A program made the translations under genes and the position numbers. Of a stretch of DNA of 35,466 nucleotides, positions 27,187 to 35,466 are shown in pieces (position 1 is the stretch's first letter; each line of letters begins with the position of its first letter). The stretch comes from Chitinophagaceae bacterium (GTDB lineage: Bacteria > Bacteroidota > Bacteroidia > Chitinophagales > Chitinophagaceae), in the NCBI GenBank assembly GCA_004299085.1, contig SCQV01000291.1:1-35466 (forward strand), given 5' to 3'. The notes under the pieces are model-generated. The model was not told the origin of the DNA, made no database searches, and saw only the letters and a program-made list of their open reading frames with translations.

Positions 27187-27399
27187 TTTTAACCCAGACC
27201 GAAGCGTCTGGGCCGACGAAGCATAGCTTGTCGGGTGAGCGACGATGAATGTCGCCACACCGACTGAAACGTCGGCGGTTAACCTCTTACGGAGTCTGAT
27301 ACTCATCAGAGTCGTCAGACCTGACGAAAAAATGGCAAGAAAGCCATTTTTTCGTCACTGCTTCGCAGAAATTTTGCTACTGCAAAATTTGGGTTAAAA
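27187..27399. repeat. 213-base array of consecutive hairpins with inverted ends
   Basis: Ends TTTTAACCCA (27187-27196) and TGGGTTAAAA (27390-27399) are perfect inverted repeats. Between them hairpins follow one another almost without gaps: 27193-27212 (7-bp CCCAGAC stem), 27213-27234 (CCGAC plus AAGC stem), 27235-27258 (GTG and GCGAC stem), 27260-27275 (CCGAC stem), 27295-27310 (TCTGAT stem), 27313-27326 (CGTCAG stem, exclusive with the next), 27322-27357 (perfect 15-bp stem, loop AAGAAA), 27358-27368 (CTGC stem) and 27369-27390 (perfect 9-bp stem, loop TACT). There is no ORF and no clear target duplication. It fills most of the 461-base gap 27052-27512 and could be a MITE-like or REP-cluster element, possibly also ending upstream transcription. 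Confidence 0.7.
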
Positions 27400-27484
27400 G
27401 GGCATTTTGTCCACGTCAATATGGTTCTGTTAAAATTTTACTCTTTCTGGGTAAGTTACCAGCGTCTATTTTTTCTGTTTTTAT

Positions 27485-27492
27485 TACATTTG
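27485..27492 (+). promoter_or_regulatory. candidate -7 element for the fused E1 gene
   Basis: TACATTTG matches TAnnTTTG exactly, 20 bases before the ATG at 27513, which would give a leader of roughly 14 bases. No TTTG is seen at the expected spacing upstream. Confidence 0.4.
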
Positions 27493-27512
27493 CGGATAAA
27501 GCCTCATCAAAA

Positions 27513-29906
27513 ATGCAGACACAAAGTAATCTCGATCTGAATAGCCCCCTATCATTTGAAGAATTCAAAGCAGAGGTATTGCAAGACTATCGGATTGCCT
27601 GTGAGAGCCGCGAAACCAGTGTGCAGGCAAGAAAGGAAGTCTTTTCGGGGAAGGCCAAGTTTGGAATTTTCGGGGATGGTAAAGAGATTCCACAGATTGC
27701 CATGGCAAAATTTTTCAAACCGGGCGACTGGCGGTCAGGGTATTATCGTGATCAGACGTTTGCAATGGCGGTAGGAATGTGTACGATTGAACAATATTTT
27801 GCGCAGCTTTATGCAGACCCCGATCAGCATAATGATCCTAATTCTGCCGGGAGACAAATGAATGCCCATTTTACCACTCAGAATATTGATGAAAATGGCC
27901 ACTGGCTGAACCTGACTGAAATAAAAAATACGGCCGCCGACCTGGCGCCTACTTCATCACAGATGCCCCGTGCTGTCGGCCTGGCTTTTGCTTCTAAGCT
28001 TTTTCGGGAAATAGATTCTTTACAACAATTCCCTTATTTATCCCGCCGGGGTAATGAGGTATGTTTTGCTACTATTGGCGATGCCAGCACTTCTGAAGGG
28101 CATTTCTGGGAAACGGTGAATGCTGCCGCTGTTTTGCAGGTTCCGTTAGCTCTTTTTGTGTGGGATGATGGCTATGGTATATCTGTACCCAGAAAATATC
28201 AAACGGTCAAAGGCTCTATTTCTGCTGCATTAGAGGGTTTCCAGAAAACAGATGGTTCAAATGGCCTGGATATTTATCGTGTGAAGGGATGGGATTACGC
28301 TGCAGTATGTGAGGTATTTGAAAAGGGAATTCAGCGAGTGCGGGAAAAGCATATCCCTGCTGTTTTTCATGTGGAAGAGCTGACGCAGCCGCAAGGCCAT
28401 TCTACTTCGGGATCGCACGAGCGCTACAAAAGCCCCGAAAGATTGGCATGGGAAAAAGAATGGGACTGTATCAGCCAGATGCGCCAATGGCTTATCGAAA
28501 ATGCGCTGGCAACAGAAGATGACCTTAAGAAAATAGAAAAGGAAGCGCATGAAACGGTGATAGAAGCAAAAAACAGGGCTTTTAAGCGATTTCATGCACC
28601 GGTTAAGGAACAGGTAAAGGCGGTTATTGCTCACTGCAATATACTTATAAAGGAGGCCAATAATAATAATGCGCATATCAAAAAGGTGGCGAAAGCGTTG
28701 CTGGCAAATAAAGAAGCATTAAGGCGTGATGTGCTGGCGGCTGTTTCGGAAATTGTCCAGGTGAAAGATCGGGTAGAAACATCCGGGATGTCGCAAATGA
28801 AGGATTTGTATAAAAAATTAAAATCTGAAGGAGAAGAATTATATAGTTCATTTTTATATGCCAAAGGCGCCAATTCTGCCTTAAATGTTCCGGAAGTTCC
28901 GGTACGTTATGATGAGGATGCCCCCATCATAAATGGATATGAAGTGCTGAATCGTTTCTTTGATCAGTTACTGGAAAACAACCCGTTGGTTTTTGCTTTT
29001 GGCGAGGATGTCGGTAAAATAGGCGGAGTGAATCAGGCATTTACGGGGTTACAGCTCAAGCATGGTGAAGACAGGGTGTTCGATACCGGCATCAGGGAAC
29101 TGACTATTATGGGGCAGGCAATAGGAATGGCCATGCGCGGATTGAGACCTATCGCAGAAATTCAATATTTGGATTATATTCTTTTCGCCCTGGAGCAGTT
29201 GAGTGATGAAGTAGCTACGCTCCAGTATCGTACAAAAGGGCTGCAATTTTGTCCCTTGATTATTCGTACAAGAGGCCACAGGCTGGAAGGCATCTGGCAC
29301 TCCGGTTCGCCGTTAGGGCTTCTGACTCATGCTTTACGGGGAATGTACGTGTGTGTGCCGCGGGATATGACAAAAGCAGCGGGCATGTATAACACTTTAT
29401 TGCAGGCGAATGAACCGGCACTGATCATTGAGTGCCTGAATGGTTACCGGTTGAAAGAAAAATTGCCTTCCAATCTTCATGAATATACCGTGCCACTGGG
29501 AATACCGGAAATTATAACCGAAGGTGAAGATATTACGATCGTTTCTTATGGTTCTGTGCTGCGCATTGCTCAGGAAGCTATAGTCCGGTTGCAAAGTCTG
29601 GGTATTTCCTGTGAGCTTATAGATGTTCAAACACTGCTTCCTTTTGACATTCACCATAAAATCTTAGAATCGCTGAAAAAAACCAACCGGATTCTCTTTT
29701 TGGATGAAGATGTTCCCGGAGGTTCTTCTGCCTATATGTTCCGTCATGTCATGGAAGTGCAGGGTGGATACCGTTGGATGGATGTGGGATCTCGCTGTCT
29801 TTCCGGTACTTCACACCGGCCTGCTTATGGGTCTGACGGCGACTATTTCTCCAAGCCGAACCGTGAAGATATTGTCAATACCGTTATCAGTATGATGCAG
29901 GAATAA
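27513..29906 (+). CDS. 2-oxo acid dehydrogenase E1, alpha and beta fused
   Basis: This 797-residue cytoplasmic thiamine-diphosphate enzyme is of the branched-chain/pyruvate type. The alpha half (about 1-370) carries the ThDP-Mg motif GDASTSEGHFWETVNAAAV, ending at DDGYGIS. A charged helical linker (about 370-460) joins it to the beta half (465-797), with AFGEDVGKIGGV, DTGIRELTIMGQAIG, EIQYLDYI and the C-terminal transketolase-type domain (IVSYGSVLRIAQ). It would decarboxylate a branched-chain 2-oxo acid or pyruvate and hand the acyl group to a lipoyl E2. The substrate cannot be decided from motifs. No dedicated E2 or E3 lies beside it; the next genes are sucA and sucB. Confidence 0.9.
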   Translation: MQTQSNLDLNSPLSFEEFKAEVLQDYRIACESRETSVQARKEVFSGKAKFGIFGDGKEIPQIAMAKFFKPGDWRSGYYRDQTFAMAVGMCTIEQYFAQLYADPDQHNDPNSAGRQMNAHFTTQNIDENGHWLNLTEIKNTAADLAPTSSQMPRAVGLAFASKLFREIDSLQQFPYLSRRGNEVCFATIGDASTSEGHFWETVNAAAVLQVPLALFVWDDGYGISVPRKYQTVKGSISAALEGFQKTDGSNGLDIYRVKGWDYAAVCEVFEKGIQRVREKHIPAVFHVEELTQPQGHSTSGSHERYKSPERLAWEKEWDCISQMRQWLIENALATEDDLKKIEKEAHETVIEAKNRAFKRFHAPVKEQVKAVIAHCNILIKEANNNNAHIKKVAKALLANKEALRRDVLAAVSEIVQVKDRVETSGMSQMKDLYKKLKSEGEELYSSFLYAKGANSALNVPEVPVRYDEDAPIINGYEVLNRFFDQLLENNPLVFAFGEDVGKIGGVNQAFTGLQLKHGEDRVFDTGIRELTIMGQAIGMAMRGLRPIAEIQYLDYILFALEQLSDEVATLQYRTKGLQFCPLIIRTRGHRLEGIWHSGSPLGLLTHALRGMYVCVPRDMTKAAGMYNTLLQANEPALIIECLNGYRLKEKLPSNLHEYTVPLGIPEIITEGEDITIVSYGSVLRIAQEAIVRLQSLGISCELIDVQTLLPFDIHHKILESLKKTNRILFLDEDVPGGSSAYMFRHVMEVQGGYRWMDVGSRCLSGTSHRPAYGSDGDYFSKPNREDIVNTVISMMQE

Positions 29907-29979
29907 ATATTACCTTTTTTATAAGGCTAATATGACCGATATTTGCGGCAAACTAATTGTTTGTTAAGCAAACGTATAG

Positions 29980-32736
29980 ATGATGAAAGATTTTTCATTT
30001 GTCTCCGGCGCACACCCCGCTTACATAGAGTCTTTGTACAAGGAATATGTACAATCAGCGGACTCTGTAGATACTGAATGGGCAAGATTTTTTGAAGGTT
30101 TTGATTATGCTTATAATCGTACCAATGGCAACCCGGTGGCAGCCGTGGACGGTGGCGCAGGCATCAGCGGTAATCTCCTCTCTAAAGAATTTTCTGTCTA
30201 TAAGCTCATTCAGGCTTACAGGAAAAAGGGGCATTTAATTGCGCAGACAAACCCTATTCGCCCAAGAAAAGACAGAAAAGCCAATTTAGACCTTTCTTAT
30301 TTTAATTTAAGCAAAGATGATCTGTCAAAGGAGTTTTTTGCCTCGTCATTTGTCGGCATGCAAAAAGCAACCTTGCAACAAATTCTTGATTTTTTACACA
30401 CGTGTTATACTTCTTCCATTGGGGTGGAATGGACTTATATTGATGACCAGGAGAAATATGACTGGATACAACATCAGGCAGAAGTGGAATTGTTGCAACC
30501 TGTCCCTGTTGAAAAGAAGAAACGGATTTTGGAGAAATTGAATGAAGGTACCATTTTTGAGAAATTTCTGCAGACTAAATTTATCGGACAAAAGAGGTTT
30601 TCCTTAGAAGGCGGAGAGAACACCATTGCAGGATTAGATGCTATTATTAATCTTTCTGCCGAAATGGGAGTACAGGAAGTGGTTATCGGCATGGCCCACC
30701 GCGGCAGGCTGAATGTATTGGCTAATATTTTGCAAAAAACTTACCAACAGATTTTTAATGAATTTGAGGGGAATGTGACGGAAGAAGATATTACCATGGG
30801 TAGCGGTGACGTTAAATATCATGTTGGATTCCGCTCGGATATAACTACCATGAATGGTAAAAAGGTCAATATTCAATTAGTCCCCAATCCGTCTCATCTG
30901 GAGTTGGTAGATCCCGTGGTGGTAGGATATACCCGAAGTAAAGCGGATGTGATGTATGAGAGCGACTATGATAAAATACTTCCTATTTTAATACATGGGG
31001 ATTCCGGGGTGGCAGGGCAGGGGATAGTGTATGAAGTGCTGCAGATGAGCAAGCTCAAAGGTTATTATACAGGTGGTACTATTCATTTCGTTATTAATAA
31101 CCAGATTGGTTTTACCACTGATTTTGATGATGCACGTTCTTCAGATTATTGCACCAGCCTGGCAGCTATGGTGGAAGCCCCTGTGTTTCATGTAAACGGA
31201 GATGATGCCGAAGCGGTTTTAAAAGTATGTGAAGCGGCAGCCCGCTATCGTGAAAAATTTAACAGCGATATTTTCGTGGACATGGTATGCTATCGTAAGC
31301 ATGGCCATAACGAAGGCGATGATCCGAAATACACGCAGCCTAAGCTGTATGCTTTAATTGATAATCATCCCGATCCGCGGCAGGTATATTCTCAAAAGCT
31401 GACAAATGCCGGAGATGTGCATGCCAATCTGGCAAAAGAAATGGAGAAACATTTCTGGACAATTTTACAAGAAAGATTAGATGAAGTAAAGCAACGTCCG
31501 CTACCTTTTATTTATCAAAAGCCGGAATTATGGTGGCAGAAATTGCGTAAGTCAACTCCGGAAGATTTTGACAAATCACCTGTTACAGCAGTTACAAAGG
31601 AACAACTCGACAAGGTGGTGAAAGCTTCTCTTACTTTGCCTGATGGATTTAAGCCATTAAGGAAAATGGGAAAGCTTTTGGATGAAAAGGAGAAACTTTA
31701 TGATAGTGGTTCCCTCGATTGGTCTATGGGTGAATTGGCTGCTTATGGAACGTTATTATTAGAAGGACATGATGTACGCATGAGCGGACAGGATGTGAAA
31801 CGGGGCACTTTTTCACATCGTCATGCATGCCCGCGTGACGAAGAAACGGATGCGGAGTTTAACCGCCTGAGCGCCATAGCGCCGGATCAGGGCAAATTCA
31901 GAATATACAATTCATTATTGAGTGAACTGGCAGTGGTTGGATTTGAATATGGGTATGCTTTGGCAAATCCGAGCATACTGACTATCTGGGAAGCACAATT
32001 CGGCGACTTTGCCAACGGTGCACAAACGCTGGTTGACCAGTTTGTTACTTCCGCCGAACAGAAATGGAACCGGATGGATGGATTGGTCATGCTGATGCCG
32101 CATGGTTATGAAGGGCAGGGGCCGGAACATTCCAGTGCGAGATTAGAGCGGTTTCTACAAATGGCTGCTGAGTATAATATCATTGTCACTAATTGTTCCA
32201 CGGCCGCTAATTTCTTTCATGTTTTGCGCAGGCAGTTGGCCTATCCTTTCCGCAAGCCGCTGATTAATTTTTCACCCAAAGCCAATTTACGTAATCTGCG
32301 TACTTATTCTCCCATAAGTGCATTTACAGAAGGAGGGTTTAAAGAAATCATCGAAGATGAATATTGTTATGCAGATCCTAAAAAAATAAAAAAGGTATTG
32401 CTTTGCAGTGGAAAACTATATTTTGATCTCAGCGAAAAACAAATGCATGACGAGAGAAAAGAAGTAGCTGTCATCCGGATGGAACAGTTGTATCCATTGC
32501 CGTTGAAGCAATTAAATGCACTTTATGAAAAATATAAGCAGGCTAACTGGTTTTGGGTGCAGGAAGAGCCGCTGAATATGGGCGCAGCCTGGTTTTTAAA
32601 GATGAATCTGGAACAATATAATTTTGGAATCATCAGCCGGAATGCGAGTGCCGCCACAGCCACAGGTTACAACAGGTTGCATAAAGAAGAGCAAAATGAA
32701 ATTATCGAAACGGCTTTTTCTATTTTAAATCATTGA
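29980..32736 (+). CDS. sucA: 2-oxoglutarate dehydrogenase E1 component
   Basis: The product is 918 residues, near the usual length of about 930. The N-terminal segment FVSGAHPAYIESLYKEYVQS, then DTEWARFFEGF, is the E2-contact region of SucA proteins. EFSVYKLIQAYRKKGHLIA, GMAHRGRLNVLANI, the ThDP region around IHGDSGVAGQGIVYE and FVINNQIGFTT, and the C-terminal LMPHGYEGQGPEHSSARLER are all characteristic. It decarboxylates 2-oxoglutarate in the TCA cycle and passes the succinyl group to SucB. It begins 73 bases after the fused E1 gene and ends 6 bases before sucB, forming an operon. Start codon ATG 29980 is followed directly by a second ATG. Confidence 0.96.
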   Translation: MMKDFSFVSGAHPAYIESLYKEYVQSADSVDTEWARFFEGFDYAYNRTNGNPVAAVDGGAGISGNLLSKEFSVYKLIQAYRKKGHLIAQTNPIRPRKDRKANLDLSYFNLSKDDLSKEFFASSFVGMQKATLQQILDFLHTCYTSSIGVEWTYIDDQEKYDWIQHQAEVELLQPVPVEKKKRILEKLNEGTIFEKFLQTKFIGQKRFSLEGGENTIAGLDAIINLSAEMGVQEVVIGMAHRGRLNVLANILQKTYQQIFNEFEGNVTEEDITMGSGDVKYHVGFRSDITTMNGKKVNIQLVPNPSHLELVDPVVVGYTRSKADVMYESDYDKILPILIHGDSGVAGQGIVYEVLQMSKLKGYYTGGTIHFVINNQIGFTTDFDDARSSDYCTSLAAMVEAPVFHVNGDDAEAVLKVCEAAARYREKFNSDIFVDMVCYRKHGHNEGDDPKYTQPKLYALIDNHPDPRQVYSQKLTNAGDVHANLAKEMEKHFWTILQERLDEVKQRPLPFIYQKPELWWQKLRKSTPEDFDKSPVTAVTKEQLDKVVKASLTLPDGFKPLRKMGKLLDEKEKLYDSGSLDWSMGELAAYGTLLLEGHDVRMSGQDVKRGTFSHRHACPRDEETDAEFNRLSAIAPDQGKFRIYNSLLSELAVVGFEYGYALANPSILTIWEAQFGDFANGAQTLVDQFVTSAEQKWNRMDGLVMLMPHGYEGQGPEHSSARLERFLQMAAEYNIIVTNCSTAANFFHVLRRQLAYPFRKPLINFSPKANLRNLRTYSPISAFTEGGFKEIIEDEYCYADPKKIKKVLLCSGKLYFDLSEKQMHDERKEVAVIRMEQLYPLPLKQLNALYEKYKQANWFWVQEEPLNMGAAWFLKMNLEQYNFGIISRNASAATATGYNRLHKEEQNEIIETAFSILNH

Positions 32737-32742
32737 TAAATT

Positions 32743-34353
32743 ATGATTGATATTAAAGTACCTCCTATCGGAGAATCTATTAGTGAAGCTACCATTGCGA
32801 AATGGTTAAAAAAAGATGGTGAATATGTAGAGCGTGATGAAGTGATTTGTGAATTGGAATCAGAGAAAGCCTCTTTTGAGCTGAATGCCGAAGAAGCCGG
32901 CGTATTAAAGATACAAGCCAAAGAGGGTGATACCGTTAAGATTGGTGAAGCAATTGCGCAGATTGATGAAAATGCCCAAGCGCCTTCTTCAAAGAAAGAT
33001 GAAGCAGCACCTTCAGTGAAGGAAACAAGTATCGTTACTCCCGCTCCCGCTACTCCTGCCACTCCTGTTCCTGCTGTTGCAAATACGAATAGTGCTACTC
33101 CTTCTAATAAGGGCATCATTGAAATGAAGGTTCCCACCGTGGGGGAATCCATTAATGAAGTTACTTTATTAAGCTGGAAAAAGAATAGCGGTGAATATGT
33201 AGAACGCGATGAAGTGATTTGTGATCTGGAATCTGAGAAAGCTACCTTTGAATTAAATGCGGAGGAAGCAGGTTCTTTACAGCAGGTGGGGAAAGAAGGC
33301 GATACTTTAAAAATAGGCGATGTAGTGGCAAAGATTGATACTTCTGTAGCTGCATCTGCCGGAAAAGCCGCTCTTTCAAATGGTGCCAAAAGAGAGGTCC
33401 TCTCTGAGTCTGAAATCCGTGAACGGATAACCGTAGAAAAACCTGAGCCTAAGCAGGCTGCCGAAGTTACGGCCAAAGCTACACCCGTTGCTGCAGCCAT
33501 GATGGCAGAGAAACAAGTAAGCTCCGCACAGGTTCATGGCAGTGGCGCAGGAGGTAAAATTGTGAAAAATGATGTGATGGCAGCGCTCGAACACCCGGGT
33601 ACGAATATTGAAAAACCTCTGTTCAGCAGAGAAGAGCGAAGGGAAAAAATGAGCAACCTGCGCAAGACTATTTCCCGCCGGTTAGTGGAGGCAAAGAATA
33701 GTACCGCCATGCTGACTACATTTAATGAAGCAGATATGAGCGCTATTATGGCCATCCGTAAGCAATATAAAGATAAATTTAAAGAAGCGCATGGCATAGG
33801 ATTGGGCTTTATGTCTTTCTTTACCAAAGCCTGCTGCTTTGCTTTACAAGAATGGCCGGCAGTGAATGCTTACCTTGATAACACAGATCTTATTTATCAT
33901 GATTATTGCGATATATCCATTGCCGTTAGTACCCCGAGAGGATTAGTTGTACCTGTTATTCGTAATGCGGAAAGCCTGAGCATGGCGGATATTGAAAAAG
34001 AAGTAGCTTCCCTGGCACATAAAGCAAGAGACGGGAAATTATCCATTGAGGAAATGACGGGAGGAACATTTACCATTACAAATGGCGGTGTGTTTGGCTC
34101 CTTAATGAGTACGCCTATATTAAATCTCCCTCAATCTGCCATCCTGGGTATGCATAAAATTGAAGAGCGTCCGAAAGTGATGAATGGCCAAATTGTTGTC
34201 CGGCCCATGATGTATTTAGCGCTTAGCTATAACCATCAGGTAATTGATGGAAAAGAATCTGTCAGCTTTTTAGTTCGTGTGAAGGAATTACTGGAAAACC
34301 CCGAGCAATTATTATTCGGCAGAGATCCGGTGAAAGCGCTGCTGCAGATGTGA
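32743..34353 (+). CDS. sucB: 2-oxoglutarate dehydrogenase E2 (dihydrolipoyl succinyltransferase), two lipoyl domains
   Basis: The product is 536 residues. Two lipoyl domains occupy about 1-75 and 126-199, with lipoylated lysines K42 and K166 in ESEKAS and ESEKAT. They are joined by an Ala/Pro/Thr-rich linker ([13 protein letters not shown]). A peripheral-subunit-binding domain follows ([20 protein letters not shown]), then the catalytic acyltransferase core ([27 protein letters not shown] with H498 and D502). The DGKESV end favours succinyltransferase over acetyltransferase. Typical SucB has one lipoyl domain and about 400 residues, so the extra domain is notable. It sits 6 bases after sucA. 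The E3 subunit is not in the window. Confidence 0.94.
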   Translation: MIDIKVPPIGESISEATIAKWLKKDGEYVERDEVICELESEKASFELNAEEAGVLKIQAKEGDTVKIGEAIAQIDENAQAPSSKKDEAAPSVKETSIVTPAPATPATPVPAVANTNSATPSNKGIIEMKVPTVGESINEVTLLSWKKNSGEYVERDEVICDLESEKATFELNAEEAGSLQQVGKEGDTLKIGDVVAKIDTSVAASAGKAALSNGAKREVLSESEIRERITVEKPEPKQAAEVTAKATPVAAAMMAEKQVSSAQVHGSGAGGKIVKNDVMAALEHPGTNIEKPLFSREERREKMSNLRKTISRRLVEAKNSTAMLTTFNEADMSAIMAIRKQYKDKFKEAHGIGLGFMSFFTKACCFALQEWPAVNAYLDNTDLIYHDYCDISIAVSTPRGLVVPVIRNAESLSMADIEKEVASLAHKARDGKLSIEEMTGGTFTITNGGVFGSLMSTPILNLPQSAILGMHKIEERPKVMNGQIVVRPMMYLALSYNHQVIDGKESVSFLVRVKELLENPEQLLFGRDPVKALLQM

Positions 34354-34455
34354 TGGCTTATCCCTATTAGTAGTTGGCAGGCGGTTTTGGGCCTCTGTAA
34401 TATTTCCGGATTTTTCTTCCAATAGTCCAATCACTAAATAACCCAATAATAAAAC

Positions 34456-34947
34456 ATGCTCATTTCCGCCATTACCGCAGTTTCTCAAAACAATGTTATC
34501 GGATTAAACAATGATTTACCCTGGCATTTACCCGCTGATATGAAGTTTTTTAAACGCACAACCGTCGGGCATACGGTCGTGATGGGCAGAAAAACTTATG
34601 AAGCGTTTGGAAAAGCCTACCCCGACAGGACAAACATTGTCATCACGCGCCAGATGGATTATACTTTGCCGGATGCTGCCGTGGTGCATAGCCTGGAAGA
34701 GGCTGTCAGTAAAGCAAAGGTATCAGAACAGGAGGAAATATTTATTCTGGGCGGGGCGCAGATATTTAAACAAAGCATGCCAATCATTGGCCGCATCTAT
34801 CTGACACGTATATATGAAAACTTTGATGGGGATGCATTTTTCCCTGAGATCAGTCAGAATGAATGGAGGCTGGTAAAAGACGAGCAACATGAACCGGATG
34901 AAAAGAATAAGTATAAATATGCTTTTCAGACGTGGGAACGTGTTTGA
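34456..34947 (+). CDS. folA: dihydrofolate reductase
   Basis: The product is 163 residues, full length for bacterial DHFR. Motifs: ISAITAVSQNNVIGLNNDLP, WHLPADMKFFKRTT with the active-site acidic residue in the ADMKFF helix, the NADPH-binding VVMGRKTYEAFG, and ILGGAQIFKQ, ending with a typical YAFQTWERV strand. It reduces dihydrofolate to tetrahydrofolate with NADPH, needed for thymidylate and purine synthesis. It lies 102 bases after sucB and may be read with it or from its own start. It is convergent with the UbiA gene, with the MITE between them. Confidence 0.95.
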   Translation: MLISAITAVSQNNVIGLNNDLPWHLPADMKFFKRTTVGHTVVMGRKTYEAFGKAYPDRTNIVITRQMDYTLPDAAVVHSLEEAVSKAKVSEQEEIFILGGAQIFKQSMPIIGRIYLTRIYENFDGDAFFPEISQNEWRLVKDEQHEPDEKNKYKYAFQTWERV

Positions 34948-35004
34948 AGCTGGAGGTAGCAGCCATAGCAGCAAGTATGTATTAGGGTTAATTTGTAAAT
35001 GATA

Positions 35005-35014
35005 ATTGGTAAGT
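35005..35014. repeat. target-site duplication, left copy
   Basis: ATTGGTAAGT directly precedes the MITE and is repeated exactly at 35137-35146 directly after it. Confidence 0.85.
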
Positions 35015-35136
35015 CAATGTCGTTTAGTTAAGGTTTCCCAGCCACCCTTCGACAGGCTCAGGGTGACGTCCTGTGTCATAGTGAGCTAGTCGAACTATGG
35101 CAAAAATGGAAATATTTTCTTAACTAAACGACATTG
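35015..35136. mobile_element. 122-bp MITE with perfect 18-bp terminal inverted repeats
   Basis: CAATGTCGTTTAGTTAAG (35015-35032) and its exact reverse complement CTTAACTAAACGACATTG (35119-35136) bound a 122-base element without coding capacity. It is flanked by the identical 10-bp duplication ATTGGTAAGT. Inside are two head-to-head 26-base palindromes (35042-35067 on minus, 35075-35100 on plus), each forming a 6-bp hairpin. A 10-bp duplication fits IS4-type transposases, which would act in trans; the family is inferred. It lies between the convergent genes folA and UbiA. Confidence 0.85.
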
Positions 35137-35146
35137 ATTGGTAAGT
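35137..35146. repeat. target-site duplication, right copy
   Basis: ATTGGTAAGT follows the right end of the MITE and is identical to 35005-35014. The perfect match suggests a recent insertion. Confidence 0.85.
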
Positions 35147-35177
35147 AGTGTTTTTACTAGCCTGGAACCTGGAACCA

Positions 35178-35466
35178 TTAATAAACGCCAATAGTTCCTA
35201 CTCCAATCAATATAGCTTGCAATAACATCATGCCATCTACACCTGCCAGATACAACATATCGGTATTTTTCGTTTTACCATATTCAATCATGAAATAAGT
35301 AGCTAAAGCAGAAAGAATCATACCGTTCAGTTGCATAAAATGGAGTGTTACACGGAAGTGTAATAAAGACAAAACCAGAAACAATACCAAAGCAAGGTTG
35401 ATAATCTGGTAACTTGTTCGCTTGCCTAATGCGACAGGCAGCGTATGAATTCCTTTTTGCCCGTCA
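35178..35466 (-). CDS. UbiA-family prenyltransferase, C-terminal part
   Basis: The minus-strand frame is open from the right window edge to the TAA at 35178-35180, giving 95 residues. It begins with DGQKGIHTLPVALGKR, the second Asp-rich region plus TLPVxLG of UbiA prenyltransferases, where Asp binds Mg-diphosphate. Three hydrophobic helices follow (LALVLFLVLSLLHF, MILSALATYFMI, GMMLLQAILIGVGTIGVY). Members attach prenyl chains to aromatic rings in quinone, heme or other lipid synthesis. Which one cannot be told from this end; a menaquinone-related role would be usual in this phylum. The start lies beyond the window. Confidence 0.8.
   Translation of the reverse strand, partial: DGQKGIHTLPVALGKRTSYQIINLALVLFLVLSLLHFRVTLHFMQLNGMILSALATYFMIEYGKTKNTDMLYLAGVDGMMLLQAILIGVGTIGVY

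Noticed and set aside
27322-27357. Simple intrinsic terminator for the rhamnosidase gene
   Set aside because: The stem is perfect, but the T run lies within the 3' arm and is followed by CGTCA, and the hairpin is about 270 bases past the stop. Termination may occur but does not explain the array.
27187-27399. CRISPR array
   Set aside because: There are no direct repeats of constant length with unique spacers; the structure is inverted pairs of differing stems.
27052-27512. tRNA or other known RNA gene in the hairpin region
   Set aside because: No cloverleaf, T-loop (GGTTCRA) or known riboswitch core could be recognised among the stems.
29907-29979. Promoter before sucA (GATATTTG around 29938)
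   Set aside because: It misses the first T of TAnnTTTG and has no upstream TTTG; co-transcription with the fused E1 gene explains expression equally well.
32730-33500. 256-codon minus-strand ORF across the start of sucB
   Set aside because: It is antisense to the two lipoyl domains, is Ser/Ala-rich from the reversed codon bias, and matches no family. The plus-strand sucB reading is certain.

Overview
The window looks like the chromosome of a Bacteroidota species, most likely from the Chitinophagaceae or a close relative. Three things support this: a SusC/SusD pair with surface glycosidases, -7 promoter elements of the form TAnnTTTG, and a fused alpha/beta E1 dehydrogenase next to sucAB. The placement is an inference from gene content; no marker gene was compared.

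Layout. 1-1300 is a decayed accessory patch. It holds a PIN-domain toxin broken by a single-base frameshift, a possible antitoxin tail, and transposase debris on the minus strand. 1298-2970 (minus) is a PLP aminotransferase and a DUF1573 protein. 3213-5138 is a zinc sugar-acid dehydrogenase of the LgoD type, convergent with an AraC regulator. 5462-7012 is a GH29 alpha-L-fucosidase, followed by a doubly truncated AraC relic. 7559-23417 is one long co-directional block of eight genes: susC, susD, GH95 fucosidase, DPP-IV-type peptidase, Fe-S L-serine dehydratase, M1 aminopeptidase, M24B Xaa-Pro aminopeptidase and a POT peptide transporter. 23761-27051 is a GH78 alpha-L-rhamnosidase that keeps one reading frame but carries three in-frame TAG codons. 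27187-27399 is a dense array of hairpins. 27513-34353 is central metabolism (fused E1 oxo-acid dehydrogenase, sucA, sucB), then folA. 35015-35136 is a textbook MITE with perfect 18-bp inverted ends and a 10-bp target duplication. A UbiA-family prenyltransferase runs off the right edge.

How the genes fit together. The 7.5-23.4 kb block joins glycan capture and two fucosidase families to a proline-tolerant peptide pathway: DPP-IV releases X-Pro dipeptides, M1 and M24B peptidases trim them, POT imports di/tripeptides, and serine dehydratase turns serine into pyruvate. My reading is a utilisation locus for fucosylated, Pro/Ser-rich glycoproteins (plant extensin or arabinogalactan proteins, or mucin-like proteins), rather than a pure polysaccharide locus. 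The neighbouring rhamnosidase relic leans toward a plant target. This is the best candidate for an undescribed system here and rests on gene order and family knowledge.

Several genes are broken (PIN toxin, second AraC, GH78), and short mobile or structured repeats lie between the functional blocks. The locus seems to be under active remodelling.
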